Assembly: GCA_963840095.1 (NCBI GenBank)
Contig: CAWIXN010000013.1
Location: 558,001 to 622,000, forward strand
Length of the DNA stretch: 64,000 bases
Direction: 5' to 3'
DNA from: DATBGO01 sp963840095
GTDB taxonomy: Bacteria > Actinomycetota > Actinomycetes > Streptosporangiales > Streptosporangiaceae
Part shown: piece by piece, positions 43,637 through 52,395 of the stretch
How positions within the stretch are numbered: the first letter of the stretch is position 1
How the letters are laid out: each line of letters opens with the position of its first letter
Made by a program: the position numbers and the translations under genes
Notes under the pieces: model-generated
The model's database searches: none
What the model was told of the DNA's origin: nothing
What the model saw: the letters and a program-made list of their open reading frames with translations, nothing else

Positions 43637-45292
43637 ATGAATAGCCGGACTACTCGATTGCCGCAGCGACTGATTGACCCCGACCGGCTGCACCTGTGGC
43701 CCATCGCCTGGACGCTGTCGGTCTGCCTGGCGGCCGCAGCGATCGGCCTGGGGGGCCCGGCGCTGCTCGCGCCTCGGGGCCCTAACTTCATGGCGGCGCC
43801 GCACCTGACGGCCGCGGGACCTGCCGCACCGCCCGTCAGGGTGTGCGGAAACCAGGCGATCCTGGGCGGTGGGCCCTCATCTGCCCCGCGCGGATCGGTT
43901 ATCGTCCCGGCCGGTGACGACTCCGGCGTTGACTGGAGCCGGGCTCATACGACCTACTGGCTGGCGCCAGGCACGCACACCCTCGGCCCGGGACAGTACA
44001 CGCAGGTGGCTCCAGGCTCCGGGTCCACCTACCTCGGGGCGCCGGGCGCCATCATCGACGGGAGGCATACGAACTTCTATGCCTTCGGGGGAAATGCCAC
44101 CAGGGTAACGATCAGCTATCTCACGATCCGGGACTTCGGTACCGATGGCGGTAACCAGAACCAGGGCGTCGTCAACCACAATTCGGCGGGCGGCTGGACG
44201 ATCGACCATTCGACGCTGATGGGCAACGCCGGGGCGGGCGTCATGCTCGGAACTAATAACACGCTCTCCTACGATTGCCTCGAGGACAATCAGCAGTACG
44301 GGTTCAACGCCTACTCGACGACCGGGCCCGCCGACCTGGTTATCGATCATAACGAGATCGCCGGAAACGACACACACAACTGGGAGTCACACGACCCTGG
44401 ATGCGGCTGCACCGGCGGCGGGAAGTTCTGGGACGTCGATCGTGCCCTCATCATCGACAACTGGGTGCACGGCAACCATAGCGTCGGGCTGTGGGCCGAC
44501 ACGAATAACCGGAGCTTCGACATCGAGGGCAACTACATCGACGCCAACTACGACTCCGGCCTGATCTACGAGATCAGCTACAACGCCCTGGTCAGGGACA
44601 ATACCTTTGTCCGCAACGGCCTGGTGGCCGGCCCGAAGAACCCGGGATTCCCCACGGGTGCCATCTACATATCGGACTCGGGATCAGATGGCCGGGTACG
44701 CGGGAGCTACGCCAGCAAGCTGTCGATCACGGGGAACACCTTCATCGACAACTGGGGCGGCGTGATCCTCTGGGAGGACGCCAACCGGTTCTGCAACTCT
44801 CCCGCCAACACCAGCACCGGCGACTGCACCCTGGTCAGCCCGGGGGTGGTGACGGTGAGCTCTTGCAACGCCGCCAACATAGCTCACCGGCCCTACTACG
44901 ACGACTGCAGGTGGAAGACGCAGAACGTGTCGGTCGACGACAATGTATTCGACTTCAGCCCGGCCGACATCGGCCCGTCCTGTACAGTGCAGAATTACTG
45001 CGGATTCCAGGGACTTTTCTCAGAGTACGGAAGCTATCCTGCGTGGAGCCCGTATAAGGGAATGGCGGTAGAGAATCACGTCACGCTGGACCAGGACAAT
45101 CACTTTATCTCGAATACCTACAATGGCCCATGGCGGTTCATGATCCACCAGCAGGGCAACGTGGTGAGCTGGGCAACCTGGCGGGGAAACCCGTTTGACC
45201 AGGACGCGGGCAGCACGCTCAACCCCACGTGGAGGCTGACCAGCCCGCAGGCAGCCTACGACACGAGTTCAAGTAAGAGCGGCGGCAGTTAG
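43637..45292 (+). CDS. Right-handed parallel beta-helix protein with N-terminal membrane anchor
   Basis: This 551-residue protein has one hydrophobic N-terminal helix (WTLSVCLAAAAIGLGGPALL) and then a long series of beta-helix turns with asparagine ladders (VMLGTNNTLSYDCLEDNQQYG, shown in part, and ADTNNRSFDIEGNYIDANY). Several cysteines (such as DPGCGCTGGGKFWD) may form disulfides outside the cell. The fold is shared by polysaccharide lyases, hydrolases and mannuronan C5-epimerases. The AlgG DPHD signature is not seen, so activity is open. ATG 43637 follows GGAA; an in-frame GTG is at 43613. Confidence 0.8.
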   Translation: MNSRTTRLPQRLIDPDRLHLWPIAWTLSVCLAAAAIGLGGPALLAPRGPNFMAAPHLTAAGPAAPPVRVCGNQAILGGGPSSAPRGSVIVPAGDDSGVDWSRAHTTYWLAPGTHTLGPGQYTQVAPGSGSTYLGAPGAIIDGRHTNFYAFGGNATRVTISYLTIRDFGTDGGNQNQGVVNHNSAGGWTIDHSTLMGNAGAGVMLGTNNTLSYDCLEDNQQYGFNAYSTTGPADLVIDHNEIAGNDTHNWESHDPGCGCTGGGKFWDVDRALIIDNWVHGNHSVGLWADTNNRSFDIEGNYIDANYDSGLIYEISYNALVRDNTFVRNGLVAGPKNPGFPTGAIYISDSGSDGRVRGSYASKLSITGNTFIDNWGGVILWEDANRFCNSPANTSTGDCTLVSPGVVTVSSCNAANIAHRPYYDDCRWKTQNVSVDDNVFDFSPADIGPSCTVQNYCGFQGLFSEYGSYPAWSPYKGMAVENHVTLDQDNHFISNTYNGPWRFMIHQQGNVVSWATWRGNPFDQDAGSTLNPTWRLTSPQAAYDTSSSKSGGS

Positions 45293-45363
45293 CCCCCGCT
45301 GGGCCCGACGATATCGCCTGGCACCGGCGCTGACCTCGGCGCTGGCGGCGGAAGGGATGCCTG

Positions 45364-45912
45364 GTGAAGGTCAGCAGTGTTCCGCGCATTGCCGGTGCGC
45401 TCCTGTTCACGCCCACTCCGCACGTGGACGAGCGGGGCTTCTTCTGCCGCACCTTCGACTCGGAGGTCATGCGCGACGCCGGGATCGACCCGGGCGGGTT
45501 CGCCCAGGACAGCCTCTCCCGCTCGGCGCGCGGGGTGATCCGAGGCCTGCACGTCCGGCGCGGGGATGGAGAGGCGAAGCTCGTGCGATGCTCGTATGGC
45601 GCGATCTTCGACGTGGTCGTCGACCTGCGGCCCGCCTCGCCCACCTACCGCTGCTGGGAGAGCTTCGAACTGCGTGACGATGAGCAGGTCTCGCTCTACG
45701 TGCCGGCCGGCTGCGCGCACGGGTTCCAGGCCCTCACCGACCCGGCGGACGTGTCCTATCGCATCGACCGCGCCCACGACCCCGCCGAGGACGTGTCGAT
45801 TGCCTTCGATGATCCCGAACTGGCTATCCCCTGGCCGCTTCCCGCCGCCGCCGTCTCGCCGCGGGACCGGATCGCCCCGCCGCTGGCCGACGCGACGAGG
45901 CTGCTGGCCTGA
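45364..45912 (+). CDS. dTDP-4-dehydrorhamnose 3,5-epimerase-like (RmlC family) protein
   Basis: This 182-residue cupin has the RmlC outline: HVDERGFFCRTFDSE, GVIRGLHVRRGDGEAKLVRC with the catalytic His, FDVVVDLRPASPTY and VPAGCAHGFQALTD. The position where RmlC has a tyrosine (YxxxxxYNP) reads YRIDRAHDP here, so the Tyr is His. Some relatives lacking this Tyr epimerise only one carbon. No rmlA, rmlB or rmlD is nearby. GTG start with GGAAGGGATG upstream. It closes the EPS locus. Confidence 0.82.
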   Translation: MKVSSVPRIAGALLFTPTPHVDERGFFCRTFDSEVMRDAGIDPGGFAQDSLSRSARGVIRGLHVRRGDGEAKLVRCSYGAIFDVVVDLRPASPTYRCWESFELRDDEQVSLYVPAGCAHGFQALTDPADVSYRIDRAHDPAEDVSIAFDDPELAIPWPLPAAAVSPRDRIAPPLADATRLLA

Positions 45913-46161
45913 GCGAGGGCGGGTGCGAGCTTCGCGCTGCTGGCGGACGCGGGTGATCTACGGGATGCGCAGCCAGCCCGCCCCCGCCTGACCGGCCAGG
46001 CAAACCGCGCCGAGCACCCGGGGTTTGCGTTTGGCATGCACCTGCCCGCATCGGGTACAGGTGAAAACGTCTATGGCGAGATTCCGCGGAATGCGTGCTG
46101 TCACGGGCGCCGGGCGAGGCGGCCCGGCGGCCGGGCATTGCGTCAGCCAGGGACGCAGGTG

Positions 46162-47607
46162 ATGCGGCAGCCGCCACGCTGGCTCTGGCCGCGCCGACTG
46201 GCGTTGCTCGTGGCGAGCGCGGCCGGGCTGGTCGGGGTGGCGGCGGTCGCGATCGTGGTGGCGCTCCTGGTGACTCCGATGCAGACCGTGACGGTGGCCG
46301 GCCAGGTGATCAGGCTCGGTACGACCGCCCCCCGGCTGAGCACATCGGGCCCGGGTGAGGTCGACCTGTTCGGCCAGAGCCTGCCGACCATCATGCGCTT
46401 CACGGGCCCGGTACGGCCCAGGCTGGAACTCGCCCAGATCACCATCGACAGCGAGCTGGCCAACTTTGCCCAAGGCGCAAGCCCTCGCAGCGCCACTCAC
46501 CTGCTCGGCACCAGGCTTAATCAGGGATGGATGCGCTATTTCGCCTGGGAGGGCGCGATCGCCGGGCTCACCGCGCTGACCATCACCGGCGCCGTCGCCG
46601 GCTGGCGCAGGCTTCCCGCCGGCCCGACGGCGCAGCTGCTGGTGGCCGGGTTTCTTCTCACCGAGGTCGTCAACCTGGGGGCCATCGGCCTGGCCGCCCA
46701 TAGCGCGCAGAACGCGCTGCGCCAGGTGCGGACGCTGAATCAGCTGGTGGGCAGCGAGCCGGCCCCGCCGGCGGCCAGCGCTGACGGGCCGCCGCTGCCC
46801 GGCATCCAGGCGGTGGTGATAGGCGATTCCACGGCGGCCGGGGCCGGGCTTCCGCTCGTTACCGACCCGTCCGTGGTCGATCGGGCCTGCGGCCGCAGCT
46901 CAGAGTCCTACGCCGAGGACCTGGCCCGGGCCGACAACTGGAAGGTCATGAACCTCGCCTGCAGCGGTGCGACCATCCTGCGCGGCGTGCTCGGCCCGCA
47001 GCACCACTATGGGTACGGGCTGACCGTTCCGGCGCAGCTGGACGCCGCCGTGCGGGCCCCGGGGGCCACCGTGGTGATCGTGAGCGTGGGCGCGGATGAT
47101 CTGCAGTGGTCGGCGATCGTCGAGTACTGCGCCACCGCGCCGCACTGCGACGACCGCGCGTCGGCCGCGTACTTCCAGCAGAAGCTCGCCGCATTCAGCA
47201 AGGACTACTTTCAGCTGCTCAGCCAGCTGACCACCTTGCGCGGCGGCCCGAGCGTGATCATCAACAGCTACTACGATCCGTTCGGCACTGATCTCAGCTG
47301 CGTGGCCGGGCGGGGCCTTACCGCGGCTAAGGTCCGCATTCTGAATTCGCGGCTCGCGACCTTGAACAAGGTCCTGTCGACGGGGGCAGCCGAGTTTGGT
47401 TACGCCTCCGTACAGCCCAGCTTCGCTGGCCATCAGCTCTGCTCGCCGCAGCCCTATGTGCAAGGCCCCGGCGCCCTGGCGCCCTTCCACCCGACGGCGG
47501 CCGGGCAGCTGGCCATCGCGCTGGCCGATCAGGTCGCGCTGACGCACCAGTCCGGCTCCCCCGCCACCCCCCAGCCCGCCGACGGGAGCACCGGCGTCCG
47601 TCACTAG
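46162..47607 (+). CDS. Membrane-anchored SGNH/GDSL hydrolase
   Basis: This 481-residue protein has three membrane helices in the first 190 residues (WPRRLALLVASAAGLVGVAA and two more), followed by an outside SGNH domain. Block I is VVIGDSTAAGAG (about 218), block III VSVGADDLQW (about 308, Asp where many relatives have Asn) and block V FHPTAAGQ (about 442). Cysteines in the domain can pair outside the cell. Such enzymes remove or transfer acyl groups; a role on the EPS or wall is an inference from proximity. The frame is open further upstream, but ATG 46162 precedes the first helix with an AGG ribosome site. Confidence 0.85.
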   Translation: MRQPPRWLWPRRLALLVASAAGLVGVAAVAIVVALLVTPMQTVTVAGQVIRLGTTAPRLSTSGPGEVDLFGQSLPTIMRFTGPVRPRLELAQITIDSELANFAQGASPRSATHLLGTRLNQGWMRYFAWEGAIAGLTALTITGAVAGWRRLPAGPTAQLLVAGFLLTEVVNLGAIGLAAHSAQNALRQVRTLNQLVGSEPAPPAASADGPPLPGIQAVVIGDSTAAGAGLPLVTDPSVVDRACGRSSESYAEDLARADNWKVMNLACSGATILRGVLGPQHHYGYGLTVPAQLDAAVRAPGATVVIVSVGADDLQWSAIVEYCATAPHCDDRASAAYFQQKLAAFSKDYFQLLSQLTTLRGGPSVIINSYYDPFGTDLSCVAGRGLTAAKVRILNSRLATLNKVLSTGAAEFGYASVQPSFAGHQLCSPQPYVQGPGALAPFHPTAAGQLAIALADQVALTHQSGSPATPQPADGSTGVRH

Positions 47608-47680
47608 CTGACCGCCGCCCGGCGCGGCCGGGCGGGACGTGAAGGTGCAGGCCGCGGCCATTCCTCCTACCGTTGAGGAC

Positions 47681-48730
47681 ATGTCACCGCCAAACGCCGG
47701 TACGGCCATTACCGACCAGGCCAACGAGGCCCCTGCCGAGCGGCGGAGCTGGCCGAAGGCCCTGGGCGCTGCCTACAGTTCTGCGCTCGATCGCAGGCCG
47801 GTAGCGCTGGCCGGGCTGGGGGCCGCCTGCATCTCTGCCTCGGCCGTCCTGGTCAAGCTGGCCGACACGGGCACCGCCACGGTCGCGTTCTACCGCTGCG
47901 TGCTCGCCGTGCCGGCGCTCGCCATCATCGCTGCGGCGGAGCAGCGCAGGCACGGGCCGCGCGGGCTGGCCGCCCGGCGCAGTGCCCTCTTAGCCGGGCT
48001 GTTCTTCGCGGTCGATCTCGTCCTGTGGAACCATGCGATCGCGGCGGTCGGAGCCGGCATCGCGACGGTACTCGGGAACCTGCAGGTGCTCTTGGTCGCC
48101 GCGGCGGCGTGGGCACTGTTTCGGGAACGCCCCGGACGGAGGGTCGTGATCGCCCTGCCGGTCGTCATGACTGGCGTGGTGCTGGTATCCGGGCTGGCCG
48201 GCGGCAACGTGCGAGGAGCCCACCCGCTGGCCGGGATCATCTACGGGCTGGGCACATCGATCGCTTATGCCGGCTTCCTGATCATCCTGCGCCGTACCTC
48301 AGCTTCCACGCCGCACGTCGCCGGGCCGCTCGCGGACGTCACCGCAGGCGCGGCGGCGGGCGCCCTGCTGCTCGGCCTGACCTTCGGCGGACTGCAGCTG
48401 GCCATTGGCTGGCCGGCCTTCGGCTGGCTGCTGCTGCTCTCGGTGACCAGTCAGACGGTCGGCTGGCTGCTCATCACCTCGTCGCTGCCCAGGCTGCCCG
48501 CCGCTATCTCCTCGCTCACGCTGCTGCTGCAGCCGGCCGCGGCGATGCTGCTGGCGGCCGCCGTGCTCGGCGAGGAACCAAGCGTCGTCCAGATCGCCGG
48601 AGCCGTGCTGGTCTGCTGCGGCGTGCTGGCGGCGGCCAGCCGAACTCCCGCCGACCGCGCCGCGCTGCCTGCCGCCCCGGCGTCCGCAGCTGGCCGTCCA
48701 AGCGGGACAGGCCCGACGAATGCGGTGTAG
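47681..48730 (+). CDS. EamA/DMT-type membrane transporter
   Basis: This 349-residue protein has ten predicted membrane helices in two halves of the EamA type, with LAGLGAACISASAVLVKLAD at the first helix and TSQTVGWLLITSSLPRLPAA near the end. Members export small metabolites such as amino acids or sugars. The substrate is unknown. The ATG at 47681 has GAGG just upstream, and a GTG at 47639 is in frame. It lies 73 bases after the SGNH hydrolase. Confidence 0.87.
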   Translation: MSPPNAGTAITDQANEAPAERRSWPKALGAAYSSALDRRPVALAGLGAACISASAVLVKLADTGTATVAFYRCVLAVPALAIIAAAEQRRHGPRGLAARRSALLAGLFFAVDLVLWNHAIAAVGAGIATVLGNLQVLLVAAAAWALFRERPGRRVVIALPVVMTGVVLVSGLAGGNVRGAHPLAGIIYGLGTSIAYAGFLIILRRTSASTPHVAGPLADVTAGAAAGALLLGLTFGGLQLAIGWPAFGWLLLLSVTSQTVGWLLITSSLPRLPAAISSLTLLLQPAAAMLLAAAVLGEEPSVVQIAGAVLVCCGVLAAASRTPADRAALPAAPASAAGRPSGTGPTNAV

Positions 48731-48773
48731 CGTCACGCGTCAGGAGGAACTACCCAGCCCAAGAGGGGGGAAC

Positions 48774-49328
48774 ATGCATCTCAGGATGAAGCTCGGGGCC
48801 CTAGCCGCGGCCTGCGCTGCCTCATTCGCGCTGATGGCGGTACCGGCCATGGCGAGTACCCACGTGTCGACCACCGGCCCGGAAGTCGTTTTCGGCGCCC
48901 TGCACAACAAGGCAGCCTGGATCCAGGCGTCGAAAGCAAACCCCAGGGTCCCAGTGAAATTCCGCGGGGTGGTTCGCACTCGCGGGGTCGTCGGCCTGGC
49001 CAGCTCCTCGTCAAAGACCCACTTCATCAGCACCGCGGCCGGCAAGTTCACGGTGCGGATCATCAGGAGCCATCAGAGCTTCACCGTAGTGAACCCGAGG
49101 ATCTGCCGCGGTGCAGACACGATAGCCCTCACGTTCGCCGTGAACGGCGCAAAGAGCACCGGCGCGTTCGCGGGCGCTAGCGGCCGCGGCGCGGGCCGCG
49201 TCATATTCGCGTTCAACTACCCGAGACGGCCCAGCGGCAAGTGCAACTACAGCAACAGCGCCACGCCTTCCAAGCACGGAGCGCTGATCAGTTTCCGGCT
49301 CATCATCCCCGCCCTGACCGTGCCCTAA
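48774..49328 (+). CDS. Small secreted protein of unknown function
   Basis: This 184-residue protein has a classical signal peptide (KLGALAAACAASFALMAVPAMA) and a beta-rich mature part with AGKFTVRIIRSHQSFTVVNP and GAGRVIFAFNYPRR. Two cysteines (in RICRGAD and GKCNYS) may form a disulfide. I do not recognise the family. ATG 48774 follows AGGGGGG, a strong ribosome site. A good terminator follows the stop. Confidence 0.75.
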   Translation: MHLRMKLGALAAACAASFALMAVPAMASTHVSTTGPEVVFGALHNKAAWIQASKANPRVPVKFRGVVRTRGVVGLASSSSKTHFISTAAGKFTVRIIRSHQSFTVVNPRICRGADTIALTFAVNGAKSTGAFAGASGRGAGRVIFAFNYPRRPSGKCNYSNSATPSKHGALISFRLIIPALTVP

Positions 49329-49345
49329 CCGACCGCTGAAGACGA

Positions 49346-49388
49346 GGCCGGGTCCCTTCCGCGAGATTGCGGGACCCGGCCCGTTTTC
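49346..49388 (+). terminator. Rho-independent terminator
   Basis: GGCCGGGTCCC (49346-49356) pairs perfectly with GGGACCCGGCC (49371-49381) across a 14-base loop, followed by CGTTTT. It is the best terminator in the window and ends the secreted-protein transcript. Confidence 0.88.
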
Positions 49389-49506
49389 GCTTTCAGATCA
49401 TCCGTCTATTCGCGCACAGCTTGCCCACGCGCTCCGCAAAGCTGGCCCGGATCCGCCACCTGGCTTCCGGTACCGGGAGTAAGTACCTCCCTGGCTGTAC
49501 CCGAGG

Positions 49507-49878
49507 TCACAGATATTGGCCCGGCGCGGCACCGTCTGTCTTCGACACGCGGGCTGATACCACGTTGGCCATGTTGATGACCACGCCATGGTCATCAGCC
49601 TCACGGCCATACTTCGCTTGGGTCAGCACCAGACTGCGCCGCTCGTCCAGAGCACGCGCGATCGCCGTAAGCGCCTCGCCCTCCCCGCTAAAATCCCCGC
49701 ACAGCACCGAGACGTCCTCACCGCCCACCGGGTGAAATCGCAGCATTAGTATGATCGTGCCTGCCACTTTGGCTTCCTCCTCGCGCGAGCACAGAAGAAC
49801 GTCTGCCCGGAATCGATACTCGGTATCAATCACGCGCCCAGGTGCCCTCATCCGGCTGGCCACCGCGGACCCAGACAC
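49507..49878 (-). CDS. Small hypothetical protein
   Basis: This frame encodes up to 123 residues, with strand-helix-like segments (TIILMLRFHPVGGEDVSVL, EGEALTAIARALDERRSLVL, DDHGVVINMANVVSARV). The end has the look of a short beta-barrel protein that lists reference values, but I recognise no family. The start is uncertain. It begins the accessory region after the terminator and lies alone on the minus strand. Confidence 0.5.
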   Translation of the reverse strand: MSGSAVASRMRAPGRVIDTEYRFRADVLLCSREEEAKVAGTIILMLRFHPVGGEDVSVLCGDFSGEGEALTAIARALDERRSLVLTQAKYGREADDHGVVINMANVVSARVSKTDGAAPGQYL

Positions 49879-50123
49879 CTTCAGTGTGCCTCGCGCGCGG
49901 CACTACCGGCTGGCACCCGACGGCGGGCGGAAGGCACAACGGCCACGCGGACATCCTCAGGGAGCGGATCGACGGCGTCACCGGCCAATAAGCACCGGCC
50001 CAAGCTCAGCGCCACTGTCGAGCTCACTTGCGGGCTCGGACACCCTTACGGTCAAGTGGGGCGAGGAACTCGCTCGCGACGCTCGACAATTCGATCAAGG
50101 AACGTAGGAACTCGGGCTGGAGG

Positions 50124-50585
50124 TCAGCTGCAGTTCGAACTGGTCGCGTCGTCGAAGCTCTTAACCGAGCTCACCACGCTGGCCGCGTTCTTGGTGACCG
50201 CGGCGATCTCCGTCGCGGAGGGACTCGATGACAGCGCCGCGACGGAGCTCTTGAGCGCGTCGACTGACGACGTGATGGCGCTGGTCTGGCTGGGGAAGTC
50301 GCTCTTAGCCGAGCTGACCAGCGCGGTGGCATCGCTTTCGATCTTCTTAACCTGCGATTCCAAGCCGCTGACCCCGCTACTGGCGTTCAGGCTCGTTAGC
50401 CCCTTGATGGAGTTCTCGAGGTTGGTTCGGTCCGAGCAGTAAGCCGGCTTACTGCTACCGCAACCGACCAGCGCAACCAACCCGACGACGGCGACAAGAG
50501 CCGCAAGAACGCGGGACCAAGCGCCACCTTGGTGGGCTCGTGATCTCTCAGACCCTGCGCTCATTCTCATCACACTCATTCTCAT
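50124..50585 (-). CDS. Small lipoprotein with helical mature part
   Basis: This 153-residue protein has a signal peptide with lipobox LVALVGCGSSKP and a mature part made of Ser/Ala-rich amphipathic helix (ESQVKKIESDATALVSSAKSD in part) likely to form a coiled coil. Two cysteines flank the mature helix region (PAYCSDRT and SSNCS end). Start is ATG 50585 or one of three nearby in-frame ATGs. Function unknown; it would be anchored at the outer face of the membrane. Confidence 0.72.
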   Translation of the reverse strand: MRMSVMRMSAGSERSRAHQGGAWSRVLAALVAVVGLVALVGCGSSKPAYCSDRTNLENSIKGLTSLNASSGVSGLESQVKKIESDATALVSSAKSDFPSQTSAITSSVDALKSSVAALSSSPSATEIAAVTKNAASVVSSVKSFDDATSSNCS

Positions 50586-50794
50586 CGTGACCACGATCAA
50601 CATAGCATCCGGCAGCCGGGCTGGCGGGTACCCGCCAGTCCGCATGCTTGAAGGGGCGGGCAGAGTCGATGATCTATCGGCACGGGAATTTTCGCAGTCG
50701 ATTGTGGCTCCCAGCGCGACGCTCTCGGCGGCAAGTTCAGGATCGGCGCGGCCCTCGCCCCAGGCGACCAGGTCCTCCCCTTCGGCGACCTGGC

Positions 50795-51412
50795 TCATGG
50801 TGACCCGCCTCGGGTCCAGCCGCGACGGTGCGGCCATGCTCCTTGGCCTGGAGCTGGGCCGGGCTTGTACCCTGGCCTCGCCCGCTTCCCTCGGGGAAGG
50901 CTGACCCGGGCCGGCAGCACCGTCAGGTCGGGCAGATCCCGGGCGGCCTGGGATAGCTCGCCGTGCGTAGTAGCAGTCAACGTGGCATCAAGTCGCGCGT
51001 CCAGTTCATCGAGTGTCAGCCTGCCTTGCGCGAAGTGCTCACCCAGGGCCGCGGCAGCCGCGTCCCGGTCGGCATCGCCAGCGCGCACGTCGGGTGCTGG
51101 TGCCTGATGAACGCTTCTGTCCGCCTGGGACAGCTGCCGCAGCACGGCGGTGTAGCGATCCAGCGCGGCCCGGCCCGCGCCGGTGAGGGCGACGCTGGCC
51201 GGTGCCCGATTGCCGCTGGTCTTTCCCGTCCGCACGTATCCGGCGTGCTCCAGCTCGCGCAGGCGGGCGATCGGGCTGCCGGGTGTCAGCCCGATCATGT
51301 CCTGCAGCCGGGCGACGGACAGCGCGTCGCCGTCGGGCAGTGCCGCCAGGGTCGCGACGATGCGCAGCCGCTCCGGGTCGTGGATCAGCGGGTCAAGTGC
51401 GCCGGTGTTCAT
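50795..51412 (-). CDS. Winged-helix regulator fused to DUF1707
   Basis: This 205-residue protein joins two parts. Residues 1-90 are a winged helix of the HTH_34 kind (ALSVARLQDMIGLTPGSPI, LRELEHAGYVRT). Residues about 105-165 form a DUF1707 domain (VRAGDADRDAAAAALGEHF, GRLTLDELDARLDATLTATT). The tail is Arg/Gly/Pro-rich. The first part is nearly a copy of the neighbouring 99-residue regulator. DUF1707 usually sits at the N-terminus of membrane proteins, so this order is unusual. Confidence 0.83.
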   Translation of the reverse strand: MNTGALDPLIHDPERLRIVATLAALPDGDALSVARLQDMIGLTPGSPIARLRELEHAGYVRTGKTSGNRAPASVALTGAGRAALDRYTAVLRQLSQADRSVHQAPAPDVRAGDADRDAAAAALGEHFAQGRLTLDELDARLDATLTATTHGELSQAARDLPDLTVLPARVSLPRGKRARPGYKPGPAPGQGAWPHRRGWTRGGSP

Positions 51413-51428
51413 GGTCGGCCGGGCCTAT

Positions 51429-51728
51429 TTACAGGTCGCCGAGCAGGTCGCGCAGCGCCCGGGTGTAGGTGCCGAGCGCCGCCCGGCCGTGGCCGGTGAG
51501 AGCGACCGTGGTGATGGACACGGTCCCGTTCCTGGCCTTCTCGCTGCTGATGTAATCGGCGTCTTCGAGCTTGCGCAGGTGGATGATCAGGTTGCCGGGG
51601 GTGAGCCCGATCATGTCCTGCAGGCGGGTGAAGGAGAGCGTGTCGCCGTCCGGCAGTGCCGCCAGCGTCGCGACGATCTTCAGCCGGGTGGGGACGTGGA
51701 TCAGCGGGTCAAGTCCGTCGTCGTTCAT
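51429..51728 (-). CDS. Winged-helix transcriptional regulator (HTH_34 type)
   Basis: This 99-residue protein is a stand-alone winged helix: LSFTRLQDMIGLTPGNLI is the helix-turn-helix and LRKLEDADYISSEK the wing region. Close relatives repress a membrane protein gene encoded with them. It follows the membrane protein gene by nine bases and precedes its paralogue by 16, so the three form one operon. The paired repeat upstream at 52396-52469 is its likely operator. Confidence 0.85.
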   Translation of the reverse strand: MNDDGLDPLIHVPTRLKIVATLAALPDGDTLSFTRLQDMIGLTPGNLIIHLRKLEDADYISSEKARNGTVSITTVALTGHGRAALGTYTRALRDLLGDL

Positions 51729-51737
51729 GGCGTACCG

Positions 51738-52370
51738 TCAGGCGCGCTGCCGCCAGGCGATGGCGGCGGCGCTGCCCAGGAGCATGACGCACAGGCCCAC
51801 GGCGGCGACCGCCCACGCCCCGGCCGGTCCGGCGAACGCGCCCACGATGCCGATGACGACGATCGCGAGGCCGGTAGCGAGCCCGCGCCAGTTTGCCCGT
51901 GCCGCCATGAGGACCGCCCAGGCCAGGCCGGGGATTACCAGCACCGAGGTCGGGTAGGTAGCGAAGTTCACCCTGGCGGCACCCAGCCCCACCATGGCCA
52001 CTATCGCGGCGGCAAAGGCCAGCACCAGCACGGTGATCTCGCCCTGACTAAACCGGGATCGCCCGCTTAGCCCGGCGGTCGCGCGCCTGCGGACAGCGAC
52101 CGTTGCGGCGAAGTTGACGACAATGAACGCAATCAGGACGGGGATGTCCGCGGCGGTCGGGCCCCGGTAGGGGTTCTGTCCGCGCACCGAGAGCCAGATC
52201 GCGCCGAGGGCAGCCAGGACCATGACCGCCCTGGTCACCAGCAGCCACGGCGGGGAGGGCTGAAACTTGCGGCGTGCCTGCTGAGTGGTCTGGTCCAGCA
52301 GGGCGGCGGCCTGCTCGGGGCGGAAGGTGCCGCCGTTGCCGGCCGCCGTGGTGTCAGATGTGTAGTTCAC
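51738..52370 (-). CDS. Membrane protein of the regulator operon
   Basis: This 210-residue protein has a hydrophilic N-terminus (about 45 residues) and about five to six membrane helices (LLVTRAVMVLAALGAIWLSV, ITVLVLAFAAAIVAMVGLGA and others). GTG 52370 has GGGGAGA upstream. Genes like this often accompany HTH_34 regulators; the role is unknown. Confidence 0.8.
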   Translation of the reverse strand: MNYTSDTTAAGNGGTFRPEQAAALLDQTTQQARRKFQPSPPWLLVTRAVMVLAALGAIWLSVRGQNPYRGPTAADIPVLIAFIVVNFAATVAVRRRATAGLSGRSRFSQGEITVLVLAFAAAIVAMVGLGAARVNFATYPTSVLVIPGLAWAVLMAARANWRGLATGLAIVVIGIVGAFAGPAGAWAVAAVGLCVMLLGSAAAIAWRQRA

Positions 52371-52395
52371 GGTATCTCCCCTCACCGACTCTGTG

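Noticed and set aside
45958..46701. Minus-strand frame of 247 codons opposite the SGNH gene
   Set aside because: Most of it is antisense to the hydrolase; only the last 40 codons look like a remnant and are reported as a weak finding.
49900..49981. Plus-strand stretch ending GHADILRERIDGVTGQ
   Set aside because: It resembles a protein end, but it is too short and has no start or upstream part.
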